From positions 197,472,559-197,536,558 of the forward strand of contig OZ010788.1 in the NCBI GenBank assembly GCA_963932465.1: 64,000 nucleotides of DNA, given 5' to 3'. Below are positions 12,974 through 24,350 of this stretch, piece after piece (the first letter of the stretch is position 1; each line of letters starts with the position of its first letter). The position numbers and the translations under genes were made by a program. Source of the DNA: Maratus speciosus. Its lineage: Eukaryota > Arthropoda > Arachnida > Araneae > Salticidae. The notes under the pieces are model-generated. The model saw only the letters and a program-made list of their open reading frames with translations, was not told where the DNA came from and made no database searches.

Positions 12974-13204
12974 CAGGGGCTTAGCCACAGATATTTTTTC
13001 GGGGTGGGGGGGGCAGAATTCGAAAATTTCCCAACTTGAAACTAATTGCTCCGATTTTCGACTAAAATGATATGCACAACGTGTGTAATAATTATAATGA
13101 TACTTTTGCATAAAAAATTCCTTTCCAAAGAAAAATTCTGAAACTGAAAACAAAAATTCTAATTATGGGTTTGTTTACTAAAAATATAAATACGCTTTTT
13201 ACTT

Positions 13205-14185
13205 TCCTCTATCTTTACAAGAAGAAAGTATTGGATGCGTGAAAAAATTCGACTTCCGGTTTTAGACGATTTATACGTTTTAGTAAGTCCTGAATACGAT
13301 TCGACTGTTTTTAGAAAATATCTGTCTGATATATCTGAAAATATCTGTCTGATCTATGTGATACAAATTTTGTGGACGCTCTAACATAAGAACTAATGCA
13401 CGAAATTTAATAAAACTTTAGAGATTCACTTATACAATCGAACCTCGTTAACGCGAACACTCAAGGGGAAGCTTTTTTTGTTCATATTAAAAGTAGTTCG
13501 TGTTATCAGAACTTAACTACATTACATACAACTGGACAAAGCAATCGGAAACAGTTCGTGTTAACGAGGTTTGACTGTACCTTGATAAAAATTGGTGCTG
13601 ATTTGTTTTTGGTGTAAATCGTCCAACAGGTGGCACTGCTATGCGGCATTTTTCACGATTTACATGATTTTAGCGATAATTATATCTCAAAAACTATTGC
13701 ACGGAATTTGATCAAACGTCATATTCCGTTAAACCTTGACATAATTTGATGCAGATTAGCTTTTTATGTATATCATATAGCAGGTGGCGCTGCTATGCAG
13801 CATTTTTCACGATTTTGCGATAGCTGTATCTCAAAAACTAATGCACAGAATTTAGTCAAACTTCATATTCCACATAAGTTGCCACATAAATAGATCCTTA
13901 TTAGGCTTGGGTCTATACTGTCCAAAGCTATCGCTTTTGTGCACTTTGAGTAAGGAATTTTGGTTGCAGACATCTAAGAGGCTGGGTGCCAAAATTCAAT
14001 GATTTGTTTGAAAAATGCTATGCTTATATCTCCTTTTTAAATGCACACTTCAACAAATCTATATCTTTAGAGTTTGTTATTATAGGCAAAGAATTGTAAT
14101 TTAATTTTGGCACTGTGATTGCAAATTTTGAGGCATTAACATGTATGGAGTAGAAGAAAATTTTGGGATTGGCACATCCGACTAG
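13205..14185 (+). mobile_element. Helitron-like insert with tandem 160-bp units
   Basis: The left end contains ATCTTTACAAGAAGAAAGTA. The right end is GGATTGGCACATCCGACTAG followed by T, with a 4-bp stem GGAT/ATCC just before CTAG. The interior repeats a unit of about 160 bp marked by GGTGGC(A/G)CTGCTATGC and TCTCAAAAACTA(A/T)TGCAC. A second copy with the same 3' end lies at 56680-57267. TC...CTAG-T ends plus internal minisatellites fit a non-autonomous Helitron, but the hairpin is closer to the end than usual. Confidence 0.5.
13435..13577. mobile_element. TA-flanked MITE, 143 bp
   Basis: The inverted ends are CA(A)TCGAACCTCGTTAACG and GTTAACGAGGTTTGACTG, with TA on both sides (13433-13434 and 13578-13579). 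It interrupts one of the 160-bp units of the surrounding element: the sequence left and right of the TA resumes in register with the next units. It is Tc1/mariner (pogo-like) by its ends. Confidence 0.75.
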
Positions 14186-15891
14186 TTTTCACTTAATAAT
14201 AATTCTTGTGGTTTTCAAAGAAGCCCACCTGCTAATAACATCGCTTAGTTTAATAAAATTCCCTATTTCACTTTCATATTTTAAAAGCATTAGGCTGTCA
14301 AGTCTATCATCCCTCATTGTAGCTTGCAATATATATATATTTTATTTTTATTTGACTAAAGATTCTTTCATTAGATGCAACGCCATAAAGATAAGCTGCT
14401 GTGAATGTTAATGTACGAGTATATAGTTTGACGACGTGACCCAAATAGTCTTTGAATTTCATGGCATGAGTAAAAGGTTTGTTAAGTGAGTTGGGATTTG
14501 GTTTATTTCTATTTGACTCTGAAAGTCATGTACAGCCGGTTTCTCATATCCAGGTGGAAACATTATTAACTTTTCCCTTGCACAATTGTAATTTAAATAT
14601 GGAATGCATTGCTGCAATATTCTCTTGATATAGGGAACATTGTCATTCAAGCCCATTACTAAATTCCGAAATTTTCTTGCATTTCTTATAATCCTTTACT
14701 GTAAAACTTCTGTATCAATGTCCATTGCTGTGCTATTATTTTTACCTATTGCCTTTGGTGAAACTGTTTTCCTACGGTGCTTTCGGAACTCAGCTTCTCC
14801 AGTCACATCCTAATATTCATAATTGTTTGTGATCTTGTCTGTAAGGAAATCTTTATTTCTTCAAAATTTTATTCAAGTGCAACGTGTCAGTGTTACAGTG
14901 CATGTCGATTTCTTCTTCAGTTGATGAACTGCTTTCATGGTCATATTTCTGTTCCAAAGTAAAATCGTCCATTTTTTATCTTTTTCATCCTCGAATGGAT
15001 TTTTAGGTACTCCAAAATCTTGCACGAAAACTCTTTTCATATTATGAAGGGTTTCTTCGTGCTGAGATTTATAGTAACTTTTTAGAACAGCTTTAAACAC
15101 AGAACACTGGACTTTTGGTTTAAAATTTTATAAACACATATAAATATAAACGAACAGGACTGATATATATTTCCGCACACAAATAAAGGTAAAATGTGAC
15201 AAATTTATCTAAACTAACGACTTCTTATATCCGCATTTGCTCGCATAACGCTTTTTACTTGACAGCGAATGGTTAACTAATTTTTGCGGCAAAAAAATCA
15301 CGAGAATGAGTAAAATATTGTCCAAAAATCGCAAAATTAGTCAAAAAAGTTGTGAAAACTCATCAAATCTTCTTGACCATAGCTGTGTTATAACTATTGA
15401 CTACATTCCTTTCTGTTGTGCTACCAATTTCCAAAAGAAGCTGCAATCCCTTTGGATTAAAATAGCTGGATTCTTTTTTGGAAGGAGAAGGGGAGGTAGG
15501 GTGAAATTTTTGAGAAGGGAACAAAGTTTTGGAGGAAATAAAGGAACTGGTTAAGGAACTGAATAGTCAGTTATTGATGGACAGGAGTAGAGAAATTTAG
15601 GTCTGGTACAATATTTTTGTAGAACTGAAAAATACAATGATAGATTGAGTGTGGCTGATTTCTTCTTGTATTTCTTTTGATAATTTAACTTGTTTACTGT
15701 TGCAGTACTCAAAATAATCACCAAAACAATAAAAAATTCGTAATTTTTTTACTATTACTTTTAAAAAAGAAAATGTCTCAAAAATCTAGAATTTCCCAAC
15801 TCTAAACTCACATTTCCCAACTTCACATATATTGGGGGGGGGGGAGGCTCCCCCCCATACCCCCGCCCATGGCGACGCTCCTGTCCGTAAT

Positions 15892-16247
15892 AAAAAATTA
15901 TAAATATAATAATAGCTAATTACAAAATCCCTCTAATATTTTGTAATCGGGTTCACCATCCACAGTCTCCAATCATAAATCAATCTTCCAAAAATATAGA
16001 AAAATGCTCCAATTGGCGGGCGACCAGATTACGGAAAATAAGCCCAATATCTTTTAAATACCTTCCTAAAAGAATAGAAGATATGCAGAAAAAATTAAAA
16101 AGAAATGGCGAATGAAAAAGAACATTGAAAATTTATTTCAGCCTTTTTTTTTTTTAATGTCGAGTTTATTTTATAGTAATAACGCATGATTGCAAAAACT
16201 TCCTTAAGAATAACTCGATTTCCTAACTTTTGAAGCCATGAATTTTC
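15892..16247. other. AT-rich DNA, nothing recognised
   Basis: No supported features apart from a T tract near 16146-16156. Confidence 0.5.
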
Positions 16248-16430
16248 TGCACAGATGTCATATACATACCCATATTGGCGTGATTTTTTTCCGACGCCAA
16301 TTCGGCGAAAACATCAACAGCATAAACAACAACATCCGGGTTACCATATCACACAAAATAACGACACTTTGCCGCCAGTACCGTTGCGTATATGACGATA
16401 TTGGCGGCAGAAAAAAATCGCGCCAATATG
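16248..16430 (+). mobile_element. MITE copy A, 3' end missing
   Basis: It begins TGCACAGATGTCATATAC and contains the family core (GATTTTTTTCCGACGCCAATT, AACATCCGGGTTACCATAT, ACGACACTTTG). It loses the terminal GACATCTGTGCC at the right end. It is the same family as 16714-16916. Confidence 0.7.
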
Positions 16431-16713
16431 TTTTCTTTCTTGTTTTGTTTTTGTTTTGTTTTTTTAATGCTTGAAATTAAATATTTTTGCAATATGTGTA
16501 TGTGTAACAATAATTGACGTTGAAATTTAAATATTTTAATTCATTTTTATAATATTAACTGCTATTTATGCAATTTACATTGGAAAATAAAAATTTACCC
16601 TCTCTCATACACTTAAAAAAAATAAATAAAAAACATTATCGCCCCGTCTGCAGTCACGCTTATGCCTTTTTGGCTTAAAATCGCATTGTTTGGCGACAAA
16701 AGTAAAAACAACA

Positions 16714-16916
16714 GGCACAGATGTCATATTCGCCCCATATTCGCGCGATTTTTTCTGACGCCAATGTCATATACGCAATGTGTACTTAACCGACGCCAAA
16801 GTGTCGTCATTTTGCTTGATATGGTAACCCGGATGTTGTTTATGCTGTTGATGTTTTCGTCAAATCGGCATCGAAAAAAGATCGCGCCAATATGGGGCGA
16901 TTATGACATCTGTGCC
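16714..16916 (-). mobile_element. MITE copy B with perfect 8-bp duplication, 203 bp
   Basis: The ends are GGCACAGATGTCATATTCGC and ...GACATCTGTGCC. The 8-bp duplication AAACAACA (16706-16713 and 16917-16924) is perfect. The internal order is reversed relative to copies A and F. The superfamily is unresolved among those making 8-bp duplications; hAT is the most likely. Confidence 0.85.
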
Positions 16917-17124
16917 AAACAACATTTTAAATAAACAAATATCATTTTAAATAAACCATTTCCTACAACTCATAAGTAGAGCCATTTTTAGAGCTATTTC
17001 TGAGAGTTTCTCCGGTAAGACACAAAATGGGAGTGAGATAAAAATCAAAATAATTTTTAAAAAATAGTACTGAGATTTTATATAATCAAATTTTTGAGTT
17101 GAATTTTTCTGTAGTACTTGATTA

Positions 17125-17464
17125 GGCACAGATGTCATACATGCACCACGTTGGCACGATTTTTTTCTGACGCCAATTTGGCGAAAACCTTGTCTTCGAA
17201 TATCAGTTACATATATATTTTTAAAAGGGAATAGCAATAAATAAAAAAAGTTTAATTAATAGCTATAGAACAAAGCAATTTGTATAATTTTGAAAAAGAA
17301 AATAAAAATTATAAACAATTTATTAATAAATAAATAACAACCTCCGGGTTGCCATAGCAATCAAAATAACGACACTTTGGCGCCAGTTACGTACTCCGAT
17401 GCGTAAATGAGATTGGCGTCAGAAAAAAATCGCGCCAACGTGGTGCGTATATGACATCTGTGTC
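17125..17464 (+). mobile_element. MITE copy C, long-core subfamily, 340 bp
   Basis: The ends are GGCACAGATGTCATAC and GACATCTGTGTC, with the perfect 8-bp duplication CTTGATTA (17117-17124 and 17465-17472). It has an extra AT-rich core (17185-17340) that is shared, in the opposite orientation, with copy D at 48706-49020. It landed inside the terminal repeat of the element 17117-19313. Confidence 0.85.
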
Positions 17465-17732
17465 CTTGATTATCCCGTCGACAAAAAAACTGTCGCCAAA
17501 CTGTAAGGTTAAATGCCAATAATAATGGATGATCGTAAATGTCGCATTCACTTGACATTAAATATGTTAAACGTGTTTGTTACGTCATCAAGTCTTTTTA
17601 TTTCGACGTTTTATTTGTAAATTGATTACTGTTTTATTAATTTACATGTTCTTTCGTTATTTAACATTGCTGCAAAATTTGAAATTTTTATTCTTTAAGC
17701 TGATATCTAATGTTTACATAATTTTATAGTTA

Positions 17733-18195
17733 CCGGGTGTCCTAAAAAGGACTGACTGATTTTAAAATTCAATAACTTGCACACTGTGACATATATTTAA
17801 AAAATTCTTGCAGGAGGGTTATGTATGAGGTCAAAAGTTTTTTTACAGTGATTTTCGATTTTAGTTCGAATTACAAACAATAGATGGCGCTGCGGTCAAT
17901 AGACGCTAAATTCAGGCTCGATTTTTGGTCCTTCGAGACCCACTTAATACATTTCCATCTCCTTTTCACCATGGAAGAAGAGATCGACCAAAAAATCGAG
18001 CCTGTTTTTAGCGTCTATTGATCGCAGCGCCATCTATAGTTTGTAATTCGAACTAAAATCGAAAATCATCGAAATCATCATCGAAAAAAACTTTTGACTT
18101 TATGCATAACGCTCCTGCAAGAATTTTTTAAATATCTGCCACCGTTTGAAAGTTATTAAATTTTAAAATCAGTCAGTCCTTTTTAGGACACCCGG
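17733..18195. mobile_element. Foldback element with TA duplication, 463 bp
   Basis: Nearly the whole element is one inverted repeat. It starts CCGGGTGTCCTAAAAAGGAC, ends with the complement, and is flanked by TA (17731-17732 and 18196-18197). The arms of about 190 bp also mirror TTTTGGTC-GAGCC and CGCTGCG...CGCAGCG blocks. The middle carries CCATGG. The transcript would fold into a long hairpin. Confidence 0.85.
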
Positions 18196-18370
18196 TATAT
18201 CCGTCTACGTTTTTTGGCTAAATAAAGAGCATCAGGTTCCTTGCAATTTTCCGTTATCATTGATATTTATTCCGTGTTCTTTAATAAATGCGATTATTAC
18301 ATTTAAAATACTTACTTCTTATTCACAAATACTATATCTTTAAAATATACCTTTGTTTCTGGTGGTCCCT

Positions 18371-18395
18371 GGTTCGATCCCGGGTTTCGGCACCA
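18371..18395 (-). other. tRNA-complementary primer-binding-site remnant
   Basis: On the plus strand, GGTTCGATCCCGGG plus TTTCGGCACCA reads like a tRNA T-arm, 3' acceptor strand and CCA. Eukaryotic tRNA genes do not encode CCA, and no 5' acceptor strand or anticodon arm lies upstream. It is therefore best read on the minus strand as TGGTGCCGAAACC, a primer-binding site of an LTR retroelement. The adjacent LTR would lie to the right. Confidence 0.5.
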
Positions 18396-18405
18396 AAAAT
18401 AAATG

Positions 18406-18730
18406 ATGGCGCCGAAATTCATCTGACAAATAAATTTTCAAAATCCAAGTGAGATGGGAGAGCAATTAGATTAAATAGTTTATTAAATAAAACTGAAATA
18501 GTATGTAAATTCTATTCATCATTAGAAGTTAATAATTGTTCCATAATAGTAATTCTCCGTATTTAACAGAGCCAATACAAAAAAAAATGTTCTCTGCTTC
18601 GTTGCAGAGTCAGGACTTCCATTATACACTCTGTATTAAACAGAGCCATGATTTAACAATTGGCATCTCTGATTACAGAGTCAGGACATGTTACATGTTT
18701 TCTACTTGGTTACAGAGTCAAGACTAACCA
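18406..18730 (-). repeat. Possible LTR remnant with short repeats
   Basis: Four loosely repeated units of about 40-50 bp carry CAGAG(T/C)CA(G/T)GA and CTCTGTATTAAACAGAG-like palindromes (18590-18725). Their position next to the primer-site remnant suggests part of an LTR, but no second LTR is seen. Confidence 0.35.
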
Positions 18731-19313
18731 TTTTAAAAATGATACATATTATATAAAATAAACATCAAAATAAAAATTACAATATGCAGTTATAAATCTT
18801 CTAAATAGCTATAATATTCATTTAAATGACATCCAACTAATTATAAAACTAATAAATCACCATCAATTCAAAATTATTATAAAGTAAATAAATCTATATT
18901 ACATGACCTTGAAATCATAATGTTACTCATAAATATTGATTCAGGGTTATAAACAATTTAGATAAACAGATTAGATTTTTTCTGTCAAAAGAAATCAGTT
19001 TTATAATTATGTTTCACAATATAAAGATAAACAGAGTTAAATTATAAACAAATAAATTTGAGGGCATTTACGCCGAAACAATTGTGTCCGAAATTATCTA
19101 AATAAATCAAATTTTATAATTAGTATATCGCTTTACGCCATAAGTGAACGTCATCATTAAAGTAACACTGTTCTTTAGTGATTTTTTAAAATTAAATTAA
19201 TTAATTTTTCTTTCTTGAAAGTTTAGAGTGGCAACATACTTCCATGTGTTTAATTTGGCGAATAATTTGGCAATTTGTATAATTTTGCGAAATTGGTCAG
19301 AGGGATAATGAAG

Positions 19314-20984
19314 TAGTAATCATTTTTCTTAACCTGGCGGAAGCGATAACGCGCCAAATATTGCATGAATTGAAATATTTCATATTGAATTCATTTTTAA
19401 GCATTACGAATATGCCTTTCATGTTTAAATTAAATATTTTCGTTTATAATATTTTCCCTCATTAAAGCGGTTTTTTCTTTCGCTGTTTAAAAATTAAATA
19501 TTAGTAATTATTTTCTTCTTTTGTTTGCAAGACGTTTATATTGTTTTCTAACGGGTATAGCCATTTCAATTCTTTTATCAAAGATAATTTTCGCCAAAAG
19601 ATAATCCCTGGCAACCTTTTCGTTCATAATAACAGTAAAATACGAAATTTATTATCAAAAATCATAGCTATCCCTGTATATTTTCTCATAAACCACCCCG
19701 GGAATATTTCCTATCGAATGATACAATTTGGAAAAAAATCCATCGGGTAGTTTTTGAAAACACTCGAGGGGAACTTTTAGAGCTTACTGCTTTATAATAT
19801 ATATGATTATTTATCTTCCCCTTTGAGTCAAAAAGAGTTTTGTTGTACTTTACCAACTTCCCTCAATGTTAAAGAAACGTGTTATACGGTCTGTATTTTT
19901 ATTTTCATAAAATATCTGGAAGAGAGACTTATTTTTAGCATTAAAATTGATTTCATTCACCCATTTTATTATTCATTTTTGTAACTTATTAAGAATTGGT
20001 GGAAAAACTTTAGACTTATATTTTCTTTCTATGGATAATAGAATACGCAATATACAAAAAAAGCATTTCAAGGTTTTTATCCTTATCACCTTTAAGTAGA
20101 TTATTACCCATTATAACACATTTTCTCTCTTTTCCTTTTCTCATTATCAATAATTGTCTTCCATGTTTTATCTGATTTTAAAGTTGAAAATGTATATGTC
20201 GTCATGTAAATTTATTTACTGTGTAAGATGCCTGCAGTAGAGCCATAGATATTTACTATCTACCCATTTCCTTTTCTAATGATATTTAATATTTAGAAAT
20301 TTTATAAAGTTGGTAATATCTCGTTTAGATTTTTTAGGTTAAATATTTTCAGGACTGTCAGGTTTATATATACTTTTAAGTAGTTTCCCGTGTAAAAGTT
20401 TCATCATGTGATATATATTTAAGTATTGCGCGGCAGCGCAATACTTATTTATTTCCAGTGTCACTTCTCAATGTTAATTTAACATAGAAAAGCCTATGGA
20501 GATGGTAACTTTTTCATTTTTTCTTCCCACCTTTTTGTCCCTGATGCCACTCATTTTTAATTCCTTGCTAATTCTAATAATATTATAAATTCAAAGTGTA
20601 AAAACATTTGCCAGACGTCAGAGTCAAAACGGATCATAAAATGCCTTTGCATATAGATGGATTATAATCTAGAGAGTAACATGCGCTAATTTTTATATAC
20701 ATTATTCAAATATTTTTCTTAATAATTCCAAATTTCGCTTTTTTCATTGAGATTCAACGGACATTTTGTAATAAAATTATTTTTTTTTTTTCATTGTTGT
20801 AAATAATTCAAAAGCCGTAATAATAATTTGCCTATTTTTCGTTGAATGAATTTCACGTGAAACATGAAACTGAAGAAACTGAAAGAGTTTTTTTAAGAAT
20901 TAAAAAGAATATGAATATGACGTCATAGTGGAAATAAAAATGACATTTTCAAGCAGATTTTTTATGTTCAGATTGGAATTTTTC
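19314..20984. other. AT-rich DNA, mostly unrecognised
   Basis: The segment 19545-19790 (containing CACCCCGGGAATATTTCC and CCATCGGGTAG) resembles decayed non-LTR or Helitron-associated repeats, as inference. A perfect hairpin is listed separately at 20421-20446. A T tract lies near 20780. No gene is supported. Confidence 0.4.
20421..20446. other. Perfect 11-bp-stem hairpin
   Basis: AAGTATTGCGC, a GGCA loop, then GCGCAATACTT form a perfect GC-containing stem in an AT-rich background. Such isolated hairpins occur at the 3' ends of Helentron/DINE-like elements, but no matching 5' end was found. Confidence 0.6.
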
Positions 20985-20992
20985 GTGCAAAC

Positions 20993-22632
20993 CAGGGTTG
21001 GCACGGTTTAAACCAAGTGGTTTTAACCATGGTTTAAACCACGGTTTAAACCAATTGGTTTTTTTGTCAAAAAAACCATTTGGTTTTTTTAGAAAAAATC
21101 TAATATAATATTTTCTTTTTTTTTTTTGTAATTTAATTGTTTTAAATTATAGATAGAAGTAATTTCTACTTTTAACACTTCATCTCAGCAGTCAACATGA
21201 GACATAATGAGCCTAGGTCATGTTTCTATGCATGTAGAATGAAAATTAGCATGTGCTGATGAACATATCTGGTACCCTAAAGATTTTTCTTAAAGCATGT
21301 GAAATTAGAAAAGATAAAATAGATAAATAATATTCAATATTTAGCATAAAATATTTTCATTTAAAAAATGCAGATTATTTACAGTAGTTAATAACAAAAT
21401 ACAATGATCTTTAAGATTTTGGTTAAGTTGTAAAAGAAAATTTTCTGGATTGGGATTGGGGAAGATTATCCTTAAAGAATTTAAAAGAATAACTTAAGAT
21501 ATTAAATTGAATAACACAGCTTGCAAAAATTGAGTGCTAGTTATACAGCGTTCGAAATCCTTGGTGGTCCGCTGGTCCGAGACCACTAAAACTTCAATCG
21601 GACCACTAATTTTAAAAATTTAGTGGTCCGCAGGACCAGTAATTTTTTTCCCTCTCTGACAGGTAAACATAAATTTTCCCGTCCCTGAGAAAATCGCAAC
21701 CAAACAAAAACCACAGAATTTTATTTTATTTAAAAAACTAAAAAATCACATTAAAACTTACAGAAAGTTGAAATAAATAATCGGAAATAAAATACATAAT
21801 TAATATTTTTATAGTTTTTGTTTATGTACTGTTTATTTAATTTTTAGCAAATTATAATTTTACATTTTATTATGCCGAAAATTTTGGGTAACTGAAAGGA
21901 AGTTTGGTTTATGTTCTAGGAGGAGGAGGGGAGGGGTGTCACTCAAAGGGTTAAAGGTAATTCATCGAATTGTATGTAGCGGGCCAGTGACGATGTCTGC
22001 GGACCAGTAAACTCTGATGTTTACTGGTCCTTGGGACCAGTGACTGTTTTTTTTATCAATTCTACCGCTGGTTATAGCATTTCAATAATACCAATCAATC
22101 TTTTCTGTTAGTTGCTGAATCTAATGGCCAAGAATGTTGCCTTGGACACTTCGAGTTATCACTCAGAAAACAAAATAACCAGAAGTATTTGGATATTAAA
22201 AAAAAAATAATAACAACAACCACAGAATAATATATTATATTCATGAAACTGCATCAAATGTTTATTGATTGATTATTATATTATTAATCAAAGGATTCTT
22301 TATACGATTTTCAAGGTATCAATGTTTCACTGTGTAGAGCAGTTTACTAGTGTACTTTGAACATAAGACATAGCTGTTACTAATAATGTTTAAATTAGAA
22401 ATGATTTCAATTTTCTATATAATTGACTGTAATTATTTAATTTAAATATTTTCAAAAGTTATATTACTTATATAATATCCAAAAATGTTTATTTTATCAC
22501 CAGATATGCATCTGTATGCAATAGGAAATTATATTTTTAAAAACCCGGTTTAAACCAAAAAAACCTGGTTTAAACCAAATAAACCGGTTTTTTTGGTTTT
22601 TTACAAAAAAACCCGGTTTTTTTCCAACCCTG
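20993..22632. mobile_element. hAT-type element, 1.64 kb, non-autonomous
   Basis: A perfect 8-bp duplication GTGCAAAC flanks it (20985-20992 and 22633-22640). The ends are CAGGGTTGG and CCAACCCTG, followed by repeated GGTTTAAACC palindromic blocks at both ends. These ends are typical of hAT. The interior is AT-rich without a transposase frame and contains a second, nested element (21546-22070). Confidence 0.85.
21546..22070. mobile_element. Nested element with CAGCG ends, 525 bp
   Basis: The ends are CAGCGTTCGAAAT and ATTCTACCGCTG, with subterminal inverted GGTCCGCTGGTCCGAG / GGACCAGTGA-type blocks. The flanks share GTTATA (6 bp, beside each end), an imperfect match to the expected 8-bp hAT duplication. 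It is nested in the hAT element 20993-22632, so it is younger. Confidence 0.6.
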
Positions 22633-22806
22633 GTGCAAACTACAGCAATATTCATTACTGCACTGGTGAAAATTTTTGAATCATACACAGGTAAATTACA
22701 TCACAAATTGTGATGCGATATCGCACAAATCAAAGCCTGATGATGATACCCTCCATTAATTTTGAAATGTGTTCGTTTGAATGCAGTAGTTATTAAAAAA
22801 CTTGAC

Positions 22807-23420
22807 ATATTAAACAAAAACCTAATTTGCAGATCAAATTAAAAAAACAAAATTTATTTCCTAAATTGTTTAAGCCCGAGAAGAGGGAGATATTAAGATA
22901 TTTCATTCAATTCGTTCTACATTTAATGTTAAATTTTTGTAACCAATAAGTTAAACCAATTGAACATTAAAAAATAAAAATGAAATGCATACAATATAAT
23001 ACTTAAAACACCTATATACTTAGATTCCGTTCAAATGAAATCGAAATAAATCTTAGATTTTTTCCATTTTTAAGTTGTAAATATTTGTACTGCAGATTTT
23101 GCATTATGTTTATGACGATTGTACATAATATGATAAGATACATGCAAAATACAAAACTTAAAAAAAAGTCTAAGATTTATTTCGATTTCATTTGAACGGA
23201 ATCTAAGTATATAGGTGTTTTAAGTATTATATTGTATGAATTTCATTTTTATTTTTTAATGTTCAATTGGTTTAACTTATTGGTTACAAAAATTTAACAT
23301 TAAATGTAGAACGAATTGAATGAAATATCTTAATATCTCCCTCTTCTCGGGCTTAAACAATTTAGGAAATAAATTTTGTTTTTTTAATTTGATCTGCAAA
23401 TTAGGTTTTTGTTTAATATA
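22807..23420. repeat. Near-perfect inverted duplication, arms about 260 bp
   Basis: Left arm 22807-23068 and right arm about 23165-23420 are inverted copies with only isolated differences visible, for example GAAATGCATAC against GAATTCATAC. Arms carry AAGCCCGAGAAGAGGGAG. The loop (about 95 bp) includes ACTGCAGATTTTGC. No terminal duplication or known end motif is seen. It could be a young foldback element, a recent inverted duplication, or an assembly fold-back artefact. Confidence 0.8.
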
Positions 23421-23426
23421 TATATA

Positions 23427-24332
23427 CAGGGTGCAATATGTTATCTATCGCCGACCTTTAATTTCTCAACCGTTGGTCATAGACATATAGTTCCAGTTAC
23501 AAAAACGTTTCAAATGAGGTAAATATTCATGTTGTGGCATTATTTAAAGTCAAAAATCAATTTTATAAAAATTACGAAAACTAACTTTTTATACGGTCCC
23601 CCAGTCCCTATAGTTATACTTAGTAAAAGTTTACTCATATCATAACAGATATAACACAAAAAGTTTGACATCTGTACTACAAAAATTGACCTAGTTATTA
23701 AATTTCAAAGTTTGAGATTTTTGCACATGATTTTGTCTTTCATTAAGGGATCCGTTAAAAGATGAATTAAATAATTCGAGATCAAAATCAGGGTGCAATG
23801 TCCTTTTTACGGCGAAGCCACTTTTAGCCGATATCGTCGGTACTTTTGAATGTTGTTCGACCCATCAAAGTTAGCTCAAATTTTTAGATAAAATAACCCT
23901 ATTTGGTGATTCCCCAATTTGGTGATACCGGCTAAAGGTGGTTTCGCCGTAAAAAGGACATTACACTCTGATTTTGATCTCGAATTACTTTAATTCATCT
24001 TTTAACTGATCCCTTAATGAAAGACAAAATCATGTGCAAAAATCTCAAACTTTGAAATTTAATAACTAGGTCATTTTTGTAGTACAGATGTCAAACTTTT
24101 TGTGTTATATCTGTTATGATATGGGTAAACTTTTACTAATTATAACTATAGGGACTGGGGGACCGTATAAAAAGTTACTTTTCGCAATTTTTGTAAAATT
24201 GATTTTTTACTTTAAATAATACCACAACATGAATATTTAGCTCATTTGAAACGTTTTTGTAATTGGAACTATATGTCTACGACCAACGGTTGAGAAATTA
24301 AAGGTCGGCGATAGATAACATATTGCACCCTG
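23427..24332. mobile_element. Foldback element with TA duplication, 906 bp
   Basis: It starts CAGGGTGCAATATG and ends CATATTGCACCCTG, with TA on both sides. The arms (23427-23850 and about 23915-24332) are inverted copies. A subterminal part (CATAGACATATAGTTCCA, GGTCCCCCAGTCCCTATAG) is related to the foldback at 1656-3748. No transposase frame. Confidence 0.85.
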
Positions 24333-24350
24333 TATATATATATATATATA

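Larger units (their letters stand above)
12974..15883. mobile_element. hAT-type element, 2.9 kb, with nested inserts
   Basis: A perfect 8-bp duplication TCCGTAAT lies at 12966-12973 and 15884-15891. The ends are CAGGGGCTTAGCCAC on the left and, read inward from the right, CAGGAGCGTCGCCAT. Both are followed by G-rich tracts (near 13000, and the G/C tract 15833-15870). CAGGG-type ends with 8-bp duplications indicate hAT. Interior minus-strand frames (14459-14656 and 14873-15100) may be decayed coding remnants but carry no motif I can identify. A Helitron-like insert occupies 13205-14185. Confidence 0.8.
17117..19313. mobile_element. TA-flanked 2.2-kb element with nested inserts
   Basis: If MITE copy C and its duplication are discounted, the left end reads CTTGATTATCCCGTCGAC and the right end, read inward, CTTCATTATCCCTCTGACC. 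TA lies at 17115-17116 and 19314-19315. Inner parts of both ends contain TCGCCAAA-type blocks. The 207-bp element at 49880-50086 has closely related ends. A 463-bp foldback (17733-18195) and a retroelement primer-site remnant (18371-18395) lie inside. No transposase frame is seen. Confidence 0.6.

Noticed and set aside
18358..18395. A tRNA gene
   Set aside because: Only the T-arm and acceptor 3' strand are present, CCA is encoded, and no D-arm, anticodon arm or 5' acceptor strand lies upstream.
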